64,000 bases of DNA, from positions 57,797-121,796 of the forward strand of contig CAZNLJ010000012.1 in the NCBI GenBank assembly GCA_964573725.1, read 5' to 3'. The notes beneath the pieces are model-generated. The model was not told the origin of the DNA. It saw nothing but the letters and a program-made list of their open reading frames with translations, and made no database searches. Shown piece after piece: positions 18,490 through 26,428 of the stretch (the first letter of the stretch is position 1; the number at the start of each line of letters is the position of its first letter). The translations under genes and the position numbers were made by a program. Origin of the DNA: UBA6168 sp964573725. GTDB lineage: Bacteria; Bacteroidota; Bacteroidia; Chitinophagales; Saprospiraceae.

Positions 18490-19404
18490 ATGATTCCACT
18501 CACCGTGCGTTCCCGCCGTCGGTCCCGTTCCGTCGGATTGTCCCCCGCCGGGCTGCGTCCGCTGCCTTACCTGCTGGCGTTCTGGTGCGCCGCCGCACTA
18601 TCCGCCTGTTACCAACCGAAGGAAGGTTGCCTGGACCCGCGGGCCGCCAACTACGATGTATCCGCCGATGACGACTGTCTGGCGGCCTGCTGTACCTACC
18701 CGGCCTTGCGGCTATCCTTCCGTCACCGGTACGCCCGACTTGGGGATGCGCAGGCGGAAGAGACTTTGCGGTACGATTCCCTGTATCCGGCCCTCCCGGA
18801 TACAACCCAACTGTTTTCCGTCCGGCGGGCCCGCTTCCTATTTACCGAGCTGCAGCTGGTCCGGGAGGATGGTGTGGCCGTAGCCCTGTCCGACAGCCTT
18901 GAACTTATGTCCGCCAACGGTGTTCCAATGATAGTGGGCGGAGGGTTCGTTCCGGCGGACCGCGACCTGTTTCAGGCGGCCACCGCCGGGACCTGGGTGG
19001 GGGAGGGGGTGTACACGCACCTGCGGCTCACCATCGGCCTCCCTTCCGGCCTGCGGGACATCAAGCCGGAAGACTGGCCCGCCGGGCACCCGCTCCGGGA
19101 GGATTCCCTGCTGTACGACCCCGACGCCGGGTTCCTGGCCTTGCGGATGGTCCTGCGCCGGGACACCGTCGCCGGTACGCCCCTGACGGATATCCGGCTT
19201 GTCGGCCCCCAAGCGGTCGACCTGCCTTTCGAGACCCCGCTGCGGGTCGACAACGGCTTCGATGTGGGCGCCGTACTCATGATCCGGTACGACCAATTGC
19301 TTGATGGCGTGGATTTCGCTGGGGATTCGGAGGCCCAGATCGGACAAAAAATGGACGCCAACCTGACAAAAGCAGTTACGGTGGTTGATATCAAAATGGA
19401 ATAG
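18490..19404 (+). CDS. MbnP-family lipoprotein lacking the aromatic Trp segment
   Basis: 304-residue lipoprotein with a long leader and lipobox ALSAC (Cys40). A Cys-rich segment follows (EGCLDPRAANYD ... DDCLAACC), then the MbnP-like domain: LRLSFRHRYAR, FLFTELQLVREDG, and the GLPSGL...HPLREDSLLYDPDAGFLALRM stretch (split here). MbnP is a copper-binding protein whose Trp is converted to kynurenine by a MauG-like partner. At the position where the next gene has HFWTDWGSFIFLK, this one has LLYDPDAGFLALRM, without Trp. It is therefore a divergent paralogue that may bind another ligand or act structurally. First of three genes: MbnP-like, MbnP, di-haem peroxidase. Confidence 0.8.
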   Translation: MIPLTVRSRRRSRSVGLSPAGLRPLPYLLAFWCAAALSACYQPKEGCLDPRAANYDVSADDDCLAACCTYPALRLSFRHRYARLGDAQAEETLRYDSLYPALPDTTQLFSVRRARFLFTELQLVREDGVAVALSDSLELMSANGVPMIVGGGFVPADRDLFQAATAGTWVGEGVYTHLRLTIGLPSGLRDIKPEDWPAGHPLREDSLLYDPDAGFLALRMVLRRDTVAGTPLTDIRLVGPQAVDLPFETPLRVDNGFDVGAVLMIRYDQLLDGVDFAGDSEAQIGQKMDANLTKAVTVVDIKME

Positions 19405-19495
19405 CGACAGGTTTGCCCGAATCCTGCGGCCGCACGGTTTTCCTGGGATAGCGGTTAGCATCCCGACCCGCCGCGACCGCACAAAAACGAATCAC

Positions 19496-20284
19496 ATGAG
19501 AAAATCGCTGATCCCTTTCGCCCTGGCCGCCCTTCTTCTTTCCGCTTGCCGGGAGGAGGATCCCGGCACTACCGGAACCGTCCAGCTGGACCTGTTGGCC
19601 ACCTATGCGGATGCCCCCTTGGTGATGTACGAACAGGACTACACCTATCCGGACGGCCGGAACATCCGGTTCCAGGTGCTGAACGGCTACCTCTCCGAAC
19701 TGGTTCTGGTCGGGGAGGACGGAAACACGGAAGTACCCTTGATGGATGCCTTGTTCTTCGATTTTTCCGACAATACCACGGCGGCGGAGGCGGCCCGTCC
19801 CTTGGGTTTCCGTACCGACCGACTGCCGGTGGGCAACTACCGGGGGCTGCGGATGGGGATCGGGGTCCCTGCCGCCTTCAACAACCCCCAAGCGAACCAG
19901 TTGCCGGCCGGAAACCCTTTCCGCACCACGTTCAATTCACATTTCTGGACGGATTGGGGCAGCTTCATCTTCCTCAAATCCGAAGGTATCTATGACATGG
20001 ACGGCAACGGCATCGGACAAGGCGATCCCGGTTTCGGGCATCACCCCGGCACGGACGAGGTCTACCGGACCATATTCTTCGAGCAGCCCTTCTCCGTCGC
20101 CGCCGGGCAGACCTCCCGCCTCGAACTGACCCTCGACGTCAGCCTGCTGTACCGATGGGCCGACGGCGATTACCTGGACCTGACCGTCCCGGCGAACCGA
20201 TACACCCACAACATGAACGACCTGTCCCTGGCCAATCAGTTGTGTGACCAGCACGCGCGTGCCTGGCGGCTGCGCAACCCCTGA
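19496..20284 (+). CDS. MbnP-family copper-binding lipoprotein
   Basis: 262-residue lipoprotein, lipobox LLSAC (Cys18). The domain carries the family features: VQLDLLATYADAPLVM near the start, a strand FQVLNGYLSELVLVGEDG, GVPAAFNN, and the aromatic segment HFWTDWGSFIFLKSEG with Trp151 and Trp154, then GHHPGTDE (His182-183). In the characterised methanotroph pair, one Trp of MbnP becomes kynurenine and helps bind Cu(I). The candidates here are Trp151/154, with nearby His149 and His182/183 as possible ligands; this is inference. Followed 36 bases later by the MbnH-type peroxidase, the expected enzyme. Confidence 0.85.
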   Translation: MRKSLIPFALAALLLSACREEDPGTTGTVQLDLLATYADAPLVMYEQDYTYPDGRNIRFQVLNGYLSELVLVGEDGNTEVPLMDALFFDFSDNTTAAEAARPLGFRTDRLPVGNYRGLRMGIGVPAAFNNPQANQLPAGNPFRTTFNSHFWTDWGSFIFLKSEGIYDMDGNGIGQGDPGFGHHPGTDEVYRTIFFEQPFSVAAGQTSRLELTLDVSLLYRWADGDYLDLTVPANRYTHNMNDLSLANQLCDQHARAWRLRNP

Positions 20285-20320
20285 CCACAAGACATCGATG
20301 TACACATCCAAACAAACGAA

Positions 20321-21454
20321 ATGATGAGCAGGAAATGGTTGATAGGCGCTTTGTCGCTGCTCGGCTGGCTGTCCGCCTGCCGCGAGGACGGACCGGTGGC
20401 CTTGCCGGATGGAAGGGACCCGGACCTGGTCGCGCTGACATATGCGCCGACCCCTTACAACCTGGACATACCGCCGGGGTTCCCCCAAATGTTGATTCCG
20501 GAAGATAACCTCATGACCGTCCAGGGAATCGCCCTCGGGAGAAGGCTCTTTTACGATCCGATCCTCTCTTCGGACAGCACCATCTCCTGTGCGGGTTGCC
20601 ACCAATTGGAAGCCGCGTTCAACGACCGGTCGCCCCAGGCCGTCGGAATCGGGAACCAGGTGGGGCCCCGCAGCTCCATGTCCTTGATGAACATAGGGTT
20701 CAATGAAAACGGTTTCTTCTGGGACGGTCGCGTGAAGACCCTCGAGGAACAGGCGCTCCATCCCGTCACCAACCCCGTCGAAATGGGGGATATCTGGGAA
20801 AACGTCGAGGAGAAGCTGCGCCGGCACCCGACTTATCCCGCTTTCTTCCGGGAAGCTTTCGGTATCGATTCGCGGTCCCAGCTTACCCGTACCCTGGTAT
20901 CCAGGGCCCTGGCGCAATTCGAACGGACGCTGGTGAGCGCCAATTCCCGGTACGACCAGAAATTCTACCAGCAGAACAGCGATCCCTTCCTGCTGTCGGA
21001 CCTGGAGATCGACGGCTACAACATTTTTTTCGACGACCTGACCAATACCGCCAAAGGCGGACACTGTGCCCATTGCCACGGAGGCCCCTTGCTGACGAAC
21101 AACGAATACTTCAACAACGCCATCCAGTCGGTCAACTCCCTGGATGATTTCGCCGACAAAGGGCTGGGTGCGGTCACCGGGCGCCGGACGGACAACGGCA
21201 AGTTCCGGGCACCCAGCCTGCGGAACATCGCCCTGAACGCACCTTACATGCACAACGGCTCGCTGCAAACCCTGGAGGACGTGGTGGACCATTACAGCTC
21301 CGGCGGCCATTGGGCGGAGAATGTCAATGTACAGTCCATCAACCACCTCAGCCTGAACGATTACGAGAAAAAGGCCCTCACGGCTTTCCTGCATACATTT
21401 ACCGATACCACCTACTATGGCCGGGAGGATTTCCGCAATCCGTTCCGGGAATGA
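20321..21454 (+). CDS. Di-haem cytochrome c peroxidase / MauG-MbnH family lipoprotein
   Basis: 377-residue envelope haem protein, lipobox LLGWLSAC (Cys20). Two c-type haem sites: CAGCH at 90-94 and CAHCH at 249-253, in the spacing of the CcpA/MauG family. Other family blocks are LGRRLFYDPILSSD, RSSMSLMNIGFN, GFFWDGRVKTLEEQ, and FRAPSLRNIALNAPYMHNGS. Canonical CcpA reduces H2O2; MauG and MbnH instead oxidise a partner protein. Its place directly after two MbnP genes argues for the MbnH role, acting on the Trp of the protein at 19496. Third gene of the cluster. Confidence 0.92.
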   Translation: MMSRKWLIGALSLLGWLSACREDGPVALPDGRDPDLVALTYAPTPYNLDIPPGFPQMLIPEDNLMTVQGIALGRRLFYDPILSSDSTISCAGCHQLEAAFNDRSPQAVGIGNQVGPRSSMSLMNIGFNENGFFWDGRVKTLEEQALHPVTNPVEMGDIWENVEEKLRRHPTYPAFFREAFGIDSRSQLTRTLVSRALAQFERTLVSANSRYDQKFYQQNSDPFLLSDLEIDGYNIFFDDLTNTAKGGHCAHCHGGPLLTNNEYFNNAIQSVNSLDDFADKGLGAVTGRRTDNGKFRAPSLRNIALNAPYMHNGSLQTLEDVVDHYSSGGHWAENVNVQSINHLSLNDYEKKALTAFLHTFTDTTYYGREDFRNPFRE

Positions 21455-21547
21455 GCAGGGGGAACGGCCGTGGATAACTTATTCCCGGAATTCCGTAAAC
21501 CCTTTGTCCGCCGCGCTGTTATGAGTGTTGGATAAAAATTTTCAGGA

Positions 21548-22093
21548 ATGGTTGACATCACCATGGAGCAGGACCTGGAAATATTGGAGGAAATGGTCAC
21601 GCAAGACGGGGACACCCTCCTGCGGCTGACCTACGAAAGCCCCGTATTATTGGTGTTCCTGCGTCATTTCGGCTGTGTATTTTGCAAGGAGGCGCTCGAT
21701 GACCTCGCCCGCAAACGCGCCGAGTTCGAAAAGGGCGGTATCCGGATGGTTTTCGTCCATATGGCGGAATTCGATACCGCGGTTTCATACTTCGAAAAAT
21801 TCAACCTGGTCGGCATCGACCATGTCAGCGATCCCGTCCAGCGGTATTATTCCGCGTTCGGGTTGCACCGGGGCACCTTCTCCCAGCTTTACGGCCTGCA
21901 TACCTGGATGAGGGGATTCCAGCTCAAGGCATCCCGTGGTTACCAGCTGGAGTTGGCCCAGAAGCTCGGCGATTCCACACAGATGCCCGGTGTCTTTGTC
22001 CTGCACGAAGGGCAGATCAAGGAGTCATTCATCCACCAATACGCGGCGGAACGCCCGAATTACGACCACTTGATATCCTGCTGCGTGCGGTAG
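21548..22093 (+). CDS. Peroxiredoxin-like protein (AhpC/TSA, PRXL2 type)
   Basis: 181-residue thioredoxin-fold protein. RHFGCVFCKEALDDLAR is the CxxC-bearing signature of the PRXL2/SelL-like branch, a thiol reductase or peroxidase group with no settled substrate. The later PGVFVLHEGQIKESF strand and the cis-Pro region fit a thioredoxin fold. Cytosolic, no signal. An alternative start at 21563 would drop five residues. It follows the peroxidase gene by 93 bases; whether it is co-transcribed is unclear. Confidence 0.85.
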   Translation: MVDITMEQDLEILEEMVTQDGDTLLRLTYESPVLLVFLRHFGCVFCKEALDDLARKRAEFEKGGIRMVFVHMAEFDTAVSYFEKFNLVGIDHVSDPVQRYYSAFGLHRGTFSQLYGLHTWMRGFQLKASRGYQLELAQKLGDSTQMPGVFVLHEGQIKESFIHQYAAERPNYDHLISCCVR

Positions 22094-22233
22094 CCGGGCT
22101 TTCGGCAGGTCAGTAAAGTCTTCCGTTCCCCGTGCCATTCCTTCAGGTCGCCGCGCCTGTGGCGGCCGCCTCCGTTGTCCGGAGAACAGTCTTCCCCCGC
22201 AAACCGGTCCCTTCCGAATTTCCGAACAATCCT

Positions 22234-22241
22234 TACCTTTG
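22234..22241 (+). promoter_or_regulatory. -7 element for aroC
   Basis: TACCTTTG, a perfect TAnnTTTG, 66 bases upstream of the aroC ATG. No clear TTTG 19-21 bases further upstream. Confidence 0.5.
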
Positions 22242-22306
22242 TTACCGTTCGAACCGGTGTCTATGATGCCGGAGAATGCATCCATTCACCTGCAAGCGAA
22301 CCAGAC

Positions 22307-23389
22307 ATGCCAGGAAACAGTATCGGCCAAGCGTTCCGGATCACCACTTTCGGGGAATCCCACGGGGAGGCCGTCGGTGTCGTCGTGGACGGCTGTCCGG
22401 CGGGGTTGCGGTTGTCCGTTCCGGCCATTCAGGCGGAGTTGGACCGTCGCCGTCCGGGGCAGTCGACCCTGGTGACACAACGCAAGGAGTCGGATGAGGT
22501 ACAGCTTTTGTCCGGCGTATTCGAGGGGATCACCACCGGTATGCCGATCGCATTGTTGATTCGGAATGAGGATGCGCGCTCCGGGGATTACCGGCATATC
22601 GCGACGAAATACCGGCCGTCCCACGCGGACTTCACCTGGCAGGAGAAATACGGTTGGCGGGACTATCGGGGCGGGGGCCGTTCTTCCGCCCGGGAAACCG
22701 CCGCCCGGGTGGCGGCCGGCGCGGTGGCCCGGCAACTGCTGGGGCAGGCCGGTATCACGATACAGGCCTGGGTAAGTCGGGTAGGGGACCTCGGGCTGGA
22801 GGCGGATTACCGGACGCTCGACTTGTCGCTGACGGAGCGTAATCCGGTCCGCTGTCCCGATCCGGAGCTGGCGGCCCGGATGGAGGCGCTCATCCGCACG
22901 GTACGCAAAGCCGGGGATACCATCGGCGGGCATGTGACCTGCCTGGTGAAAGGGTGTCCGGTGGGATTGGGAGAACCCGTTTTCGACCGGTTGCATGCCG
23001 ATTTGGGCAAGGCGGTCCTGAGCATCAATGCCTGCAAGGGATTCGAGATCGGATCCGGATTCGAAGGGGCCTCCATGCGGGGATCCCGGCACAACGACGC
23101 ATATTACAACGACGAAGGGACGATAAGGACCCGGACCAACCATGCCGGCGGGGTGCTGGGGGGGGTATCCACCGGGATGGACATCTATTTCAAGGCCGCA
23201 TTCAAACCGGTGGCGACCATCGTGCAGGAACAGGAATCGGTGGATATGGAAGGCCGCGCCACGACCGTGGAGGGTAAGGGGCGGCACGACCCCTGCGTGC
23301 TGCCCAGGGCGGTCCCCATCGTCGAGGCCATGACGGCACTGGTGTTGGCCGACCATTGGCTCCGGCATCGGCTGGCGCGGGTCGGATGA
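22307..23389 (+). CDS. aroC: Chorismate synthase
   Basis: 360-residue enzyme of the shikimate pathway: converts EPSP to chorismate with reduced FMN. Family signatures are FGESHGEAVGVVVDGCP, YRGGGRSSARETAARVAAG and the C-terminal RHDPCVLPRAVPIVEAM. Length is standard. Start placed at MPGNSIGQAFRITTFGESHG (22307), the usual N-terminus; the frame extends upstream into non-protein-like sequence. It stands alone, with an esterase gene 78 bases downstream. Confidence 0.97.
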   Translation: MPGNSIGQAFRITTFGESHGEAVGVVVDGCPAGLRLSVPAIQAELDRRRPGQSTLVTQRKESDEVQLLSGVFEGITTGMPIALLIRNEDARSGDYRHIATKYRPSHADFTWQEKYGWRDYRGGGRSSARETAARVAAGAVARQLLGQAGITIQAWVSRVGDLGLEADYRTLDLSLTERNPVRCPDPELAARMEALIRTVRKAGDTIGGHVTCLVKGCPVGLGEPVFDRLHADLGKAVLSINACKGFEIGSGFEGASMRGSRHNDAYYNDEGTIRTRTNHAGGVLGGVSTGMDIYFKAAFKPVATIVQEQESVDMEGRATTVEGKGRHDPCVLPRAVPIVEAMTALVLADHWLRHRLARVG

Positions 23390-23467
23390 CAGGAAAGCGG
23401 CCGGCATCCTTTCGGTCCGCCGGAGCCTGCGCCGGCCGTATCTGCGCACAACAAAAATCAATACGAC

Positions 23468-24907
23468 ATGTCTTACCGCTTGCTGTCGGGGATGGCGTTC
23501 GTCCTGTGGATGCTGTACGGGCCGGTTCGGACGGACGCGCAGCTGGTCGTCACCATCACGGCCTTGCCGGATGATACGCCGGCCTCGTCCTCGTTGTTCA
23601 TCGCCGGCAATTTCCAGGGATGGGTACCGGGCGAGGAGGCTTACCGTTTGAAGCGGAACCCTTCCGGTGTATGGTATACGACCTTGCAGCCGGCGGCCGG
23701 CCTCTTGCGTTTCAAGTTTACCCGCGGAGGCTGGGACATGGTCGAATCGGACGAGCGCGGCGGCTTCCTGGCGGATCGGGAATACGTCTTCACCGGTGGG
23801 CCCGACACGCTCCGCTGCCGTATCCTGGGCTGGGAGGATCGGTCCCCAGAAGCCGGAAGCCCCGGAACCGCCGGTCCGGGCGTCCGGGTCCTCCGCGAGG
23901 ATTTCCATATGCCGCAGCTGGACCGCTATCGCCGGGTCTGGATCTATCTTCCGCCCGACTATCACCGAACCGACAAACATTACCCGGTCATTTACCTGCA
24001 GGACGGGCAGAACCTGTTCGACCGGTCCTTGAGTTTTTCCGGGGAGTGGGAGGTGGACGAATCCATGGACACGCTTTTTTACCGGGGTGCCCACGGCTAC
24101 CTGGTCGTCGGCATAGACAACGGGGGAGACCGGCGCATGGATGAATATGCGCCGTGGTACAATCCGACCTACCAGCGGGGCGGGGAGGGGGCCGCTTATG
24201 CCGATTTCCTGGCCAACACCCTGAAGCCGTATGTAGACAAACATTTCCGGACCTTGCCCGGCAAGGACCATACGGCCATTGCCGGCAGCTCCCTGGGTGC
24301 GCTGGTCGCCCACTATGCTTTCGTCGAATATCCGGAGGTGTTCGGTCGCTTGGGAGCTTTTTCCCCGGCATATTGGTACAATCCCGAGATTTATGATTTC
24401 ACCCGGCGCCGGGCTGGCCCGGCGCCGAAGCGGGCCCGTGTATGGTGGCTGGCCGGTCTGCCGGAGGGAGGAGGCCGTGTCCGGGAGGATGTCGACCGGA
24501 TGCACGCGACGATGCTGGCGGCCGGGTACCAACCGGAGGATTTGGAAAAACGCCTGCATGCGGACGGACAACATCAGGAATGGTACTGGGCCCGGGAATT
24601 CCCGGGTGCCGTCGAATGGATGTTTCGCGACTTTCCCGGGAACTTCGCCCGGCAGGGTGAGGACGTGGCGGCTGCGGTCCCTTACGGATACGTAGACCCG
24701 ACCCGCCGGCTGCTGTTCCTGGGCGGCATCCCGGAGCTGAGAACCCGGCCCATGTACCGGCTGACAGACCCGGCCGGCGTTTTGCTCCGCAAAGGACGGT
24801 TGGAAAAACAAAACCTCGATATCGCGGACTTGCCACCGGGTACTTATATGCTGCAGGTCCGACCTAGGAGAAAACGGCAGTGGACCGTAAACTTTGAAGT
24901 CAAGTGA
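23468..24907 (+). CDS. Secreted esterase D/Fes-like alpha/beta hydrolase with starch-binding-like N-domain
   Basis: 479-residue secreted hydrolase. Signal peptide to about residue 25 (VRTDAQ). Residues about 27-110 are an E-set/CBM48-like beta domain (LFIAGNFQGWVPGEEAY, GLLRFKFTRGGWDMVE). Residues about 135-390 are an esterase domain: RRVWIYLPPDYH, YLQDGQNLFD, nucleophile Ser in AGSSLGALVAHYAF, and an end His near DGQHQEWYW. The last 80 residues (LDIADLPPGTYMLQV) look like a type IX sorting domain, although the opening strand is weak. Relatives act on carbohydrate or siderophore esters; the substrate here is unknown. Confidence 0.88.
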   Translation: MSYRLLSGMAFVLWMLYGPVRTDAQLVVTITALPDDTPASSSLFIAGNFQGWVPGEEAYRLKRNPSGVWYTTLQPAAGLLRFKFTRGGWDMVESDERGGFLADREYVFTGGPDTLRCRILGWEDRSPEAGSPGTAGPGVRVLREDFHMPQLDRYRRVWIYLPPDYHRTDKHYPVIYLQDGQNLFDRSLSFSGEWEVDESMDTLFYRGAHGYLVVGIDNGGDRRMDEYAPWYNPTYQRGGEGAAYADFLANTLKPYVDKHFRTLPGKDHTAIAGSSLGALVAHYAFVEYPEVFGRLGAFSPAYWYNPEIYDFTRRRAGPAPKRARVWWLAGLPEGGGRVREDVDRMHATMLAAGYQPEDLEKRLHADGQHQEWYWAREFPGAVEWMFRDFPGNFARQGEDVAAAVPYGYVDPTRRLLFLGGIPELRTRPMYRLTDPAGVLLRKGRLEKQNLDIADLPPGTYMLQVRPRRKRQWTVNFEVK

Positions 24908-25363
24908 AGGCGTTTCCATCACCTGGCAGGTCGTGCCGCGTGCAGTCGGTCGGTCCTTGTGCCGGTATTTCCCAAAGCGGGTTCAGGATAGGCGCCGGTA
25001 TATTTTCGACCTTGGGGAACACCGAACCTGTCGATTTGGAATGCCACTGAATACAGGCTCCGGCCGCCCCCGCAGCGAGGGTATCAAACGCAAATGGGCT
25101 GCCCCGGCGCGCCGTTTTTCCCATGTTTTGCCGATAGACAAAAGGGAATGGGGTGCAAACCGAATGATGGCAGCGGACAACAAGCTCCCGACCACCACGC
25201 AGCTGCCGGGAAATGGATTCCCTATTATTGAAATATGTATCGGCGCCCGGCGTCGTTGTGGCCGGGCAAGGCGGGCAGCCGTCCGCCCAGCCCGAAGGAT
25301 ACTTTTTGCGGCATTTGGTGCGGGCATTTTTTTCTTGTTTTTTTAGGAAATCAGCCGCAGGGT
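24908..25363. other. Intergenic stretch without recognisable gene
   Basis: About 450 bases between the esterase and the tRNA promoter. Open frames here have no protein-like composition or recognised motif. Only short T-rich runs near 25328-25345 stand out. Confidence 0.6.
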
Positions 25364-25394
25364 TTTGGTATTCAAGCCAGGGGGCTTATCTTTG
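25364..25394 (+). promoter_or_regulatory. Promoter of tRNA-Lys
   Basis: TTTG at 25364-25367, 19 bases, TATCTTTG at 25387-25394: a full Bacteroidota-type promoter, with the tRNA 5' end 26 bases beyond. Confidence 0.8.
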
Positions 25395-25419
25395 CCCCCG
25401 CTTACAAGATAAGCATTCC

Positions 25420-25492
25420 GATTCCGTAGCTCAGTCGGTAGAGCATTTGACTTTTAATCAAAGGGTCCCGGGTTCGAGCCCCGGCGGAATCA
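25420..25492 (+). tRNA. tRNA-Lys (anticodon TTT)
   Basis: 73 bases. Acceptor stem GATTCCG (25420-25426) pairs with CGGAATC (25485-25491), discriminator A. The anticodon stem TTTGA/TCAAA encloses loop CTTTTAA with anticodon TTT; the T arm is CCGGG-TTCGAGC-CCCGG. No CCA is encoded. It has its own promoter and terminator. Confidence 0.97.
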
Positions 25493-25505
25493 CTCCGGAT
25501 TCACC

Positions 25506-25546
25506 AAGTCCTTGCAGATGGAAAATTTGCAAGGACTTTTTTTTTG
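25506..25546 (+). terminator. Terminator after tRNA-Lys
   Basis: Arms AAGTCCTTGCA (25506-25516) and TGCAAGGACTT (25528-25538), 11-base loop, then a T run. Only 13 bases past the tRNA. Confidence 0.9.
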
Positions 25547-25640
25547 TATCAGGCAGGAATTACGGACGGGGTCCCGGCCTGGTGCGCGGGGGGGCGGCAC
25601 ACGCCGATGGTACCTTAGAACGCCGATTTCAAACCGAACG

Positions 25641-26015
25641 ATGACTGCATATCTTTTCGTATACGGAACCCTGCAACAAGGTTCCGACCATCCGATGGCC
25701 GAGTTTCTGCGGGAGCGGGGACGTTGGGTGGGAAGGGGCACGATGCCGGGGACCTGTTATGACCTCGGCAACTATCCCGGGGCGGTATATGCGGAAGACA
25801 GTCCGGAAAGCGTGGAAGGGGATATATTCGAATTGCCGGATCCCGCGCCCGTGTTTGCCGTGTTGGACCGCTATGAAGGCATCGCCCCGTACGGGCATCC
25901 ACCGGAATATGAGCGGGTTGTAAGACGGATCAAGGGGTGTGGCCAAGACTTTGATTGCTGGGTGTACCTGTACTTGTCCCCGGACGGCGGCCAAATTACG
26001 ACTACGAGCCCGTAG
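25641..26015 (+). CDS. Gamma-glutamylcyclotransferase-fold (AIG2-like) protein
   Basis: 124-residue cytosolic protein. LFVYGTLQQGSDHP is the nucleotide-like loop signature (YGTL) of the GGCT/AIG2 superfamily, followed by GTCYDLGNYPGAVY and VEGDIFELPD; the catalytic Glu lies in LDRYEGIAP. Members form 5-oxoproline from gamma-glutamyl amines or peptides, but small bacterial ones are often uncharacterised. The last residues (DGGQITTTSP) do not resemble the usual end, so the C-terminus may be slightly eroded. Follows the tRNA terminator by about 95 bases. Confidence 0.88.
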   Translation: MTAYLFVYGTLQQGSDHPMAEFLRERGRWVGRGTMPGTCYDLGNYPGAVYAEDSPESVEGDIFELPDPAPVFAVLDRYEGIAPYGHPPEYERVVRRIKGCGQDFDCWVYLYLSPDGGQITTTSP

Positions 26016-26364
26016 GGACCATTTATACCGGAACGGAAAGAATGGCATGGTATTGGCATAATGATTTACATTCCTCCCTCACAAATAAGGCAACTCCCAG
26101 CCGGTCCCACAGGACGAAGCCCGCTATTCCCACACATGGAAGTCCCTGCATCTGTTCCCTACGGAAAGGGAAATCATTTTAGCCGTACATGAAATACAAA
26201 AACGACAAACAAACAACCTGACCTGCAATCCTTTCGTCAGCCCACGCTGAGACCTCTTTTCCCACACAAATAAACGAATCGTGACCCCGCGTGTTGCCGG
26301 GTATGCGCCATCGGTTGCGTACCGCCGGCAAGACCAGGAAAAATGAGAGGGAGTACAGTCTTTA
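26016..26364. other. Gene-poor stretch downstream of the GGCT gene
   Basis: About 350 bases with lower GC than the neighbours, no convincing coding frame and no repeat of the tRNA 3' end that would mark an attachment site. May be decayed sequence. Confidence 0.5.
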
Positions 26365-26384
26365 CAAACCGGCGTGCCGGTTTG
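26365..26384. repeat. Short perfect inverted repeat
   Basis: CAAACCGGC (26365-26373), two bases, GCCGGTTTG (26376-26384). Lies 15 bases from the terminator hairpin at 26400 and would form a second hairpin in RNA of either strand. Confidence 0.7.
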
Positions 26385-26399
26385 GAAAGCTGTCATTAG

Positions 26400-26428
26400 A
26401 GCAGCGGTGTTCCACCGCTGCTTTTTTT
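26400..26428 (+). terminator. Plus-strand terminator abutting the gasdermin stop codon
   Basis: Arms AGCAGCGGTG (26400-26409) and CACCGCTGCT (26413-26422), 3-base loop, T run 26422-26428. The T run reaches into the complement of the stop codon (26427-26429) of the minus-strand gene. It would stop read-through from the tRNA/GGCT side; the minus strand has the stem but no T run after it. Confidence 0.85.

Noticed and set aside
22286..24922. Minus-strand open frame of 878 codons
   Set aside because: It lies exactly opposite aroC and the esterase gene, both with clear family motifs. Long antisense frames are expected at this GC content, and its composition is Gly/Arg/Pro/His-rich without any motif.
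25420..25492. Attachment site of a mobile element at tRNA-Lys
   Set aside because: No second copy of the tRNA 3' end, no integrase and no transposase were found in the following 3 kb.
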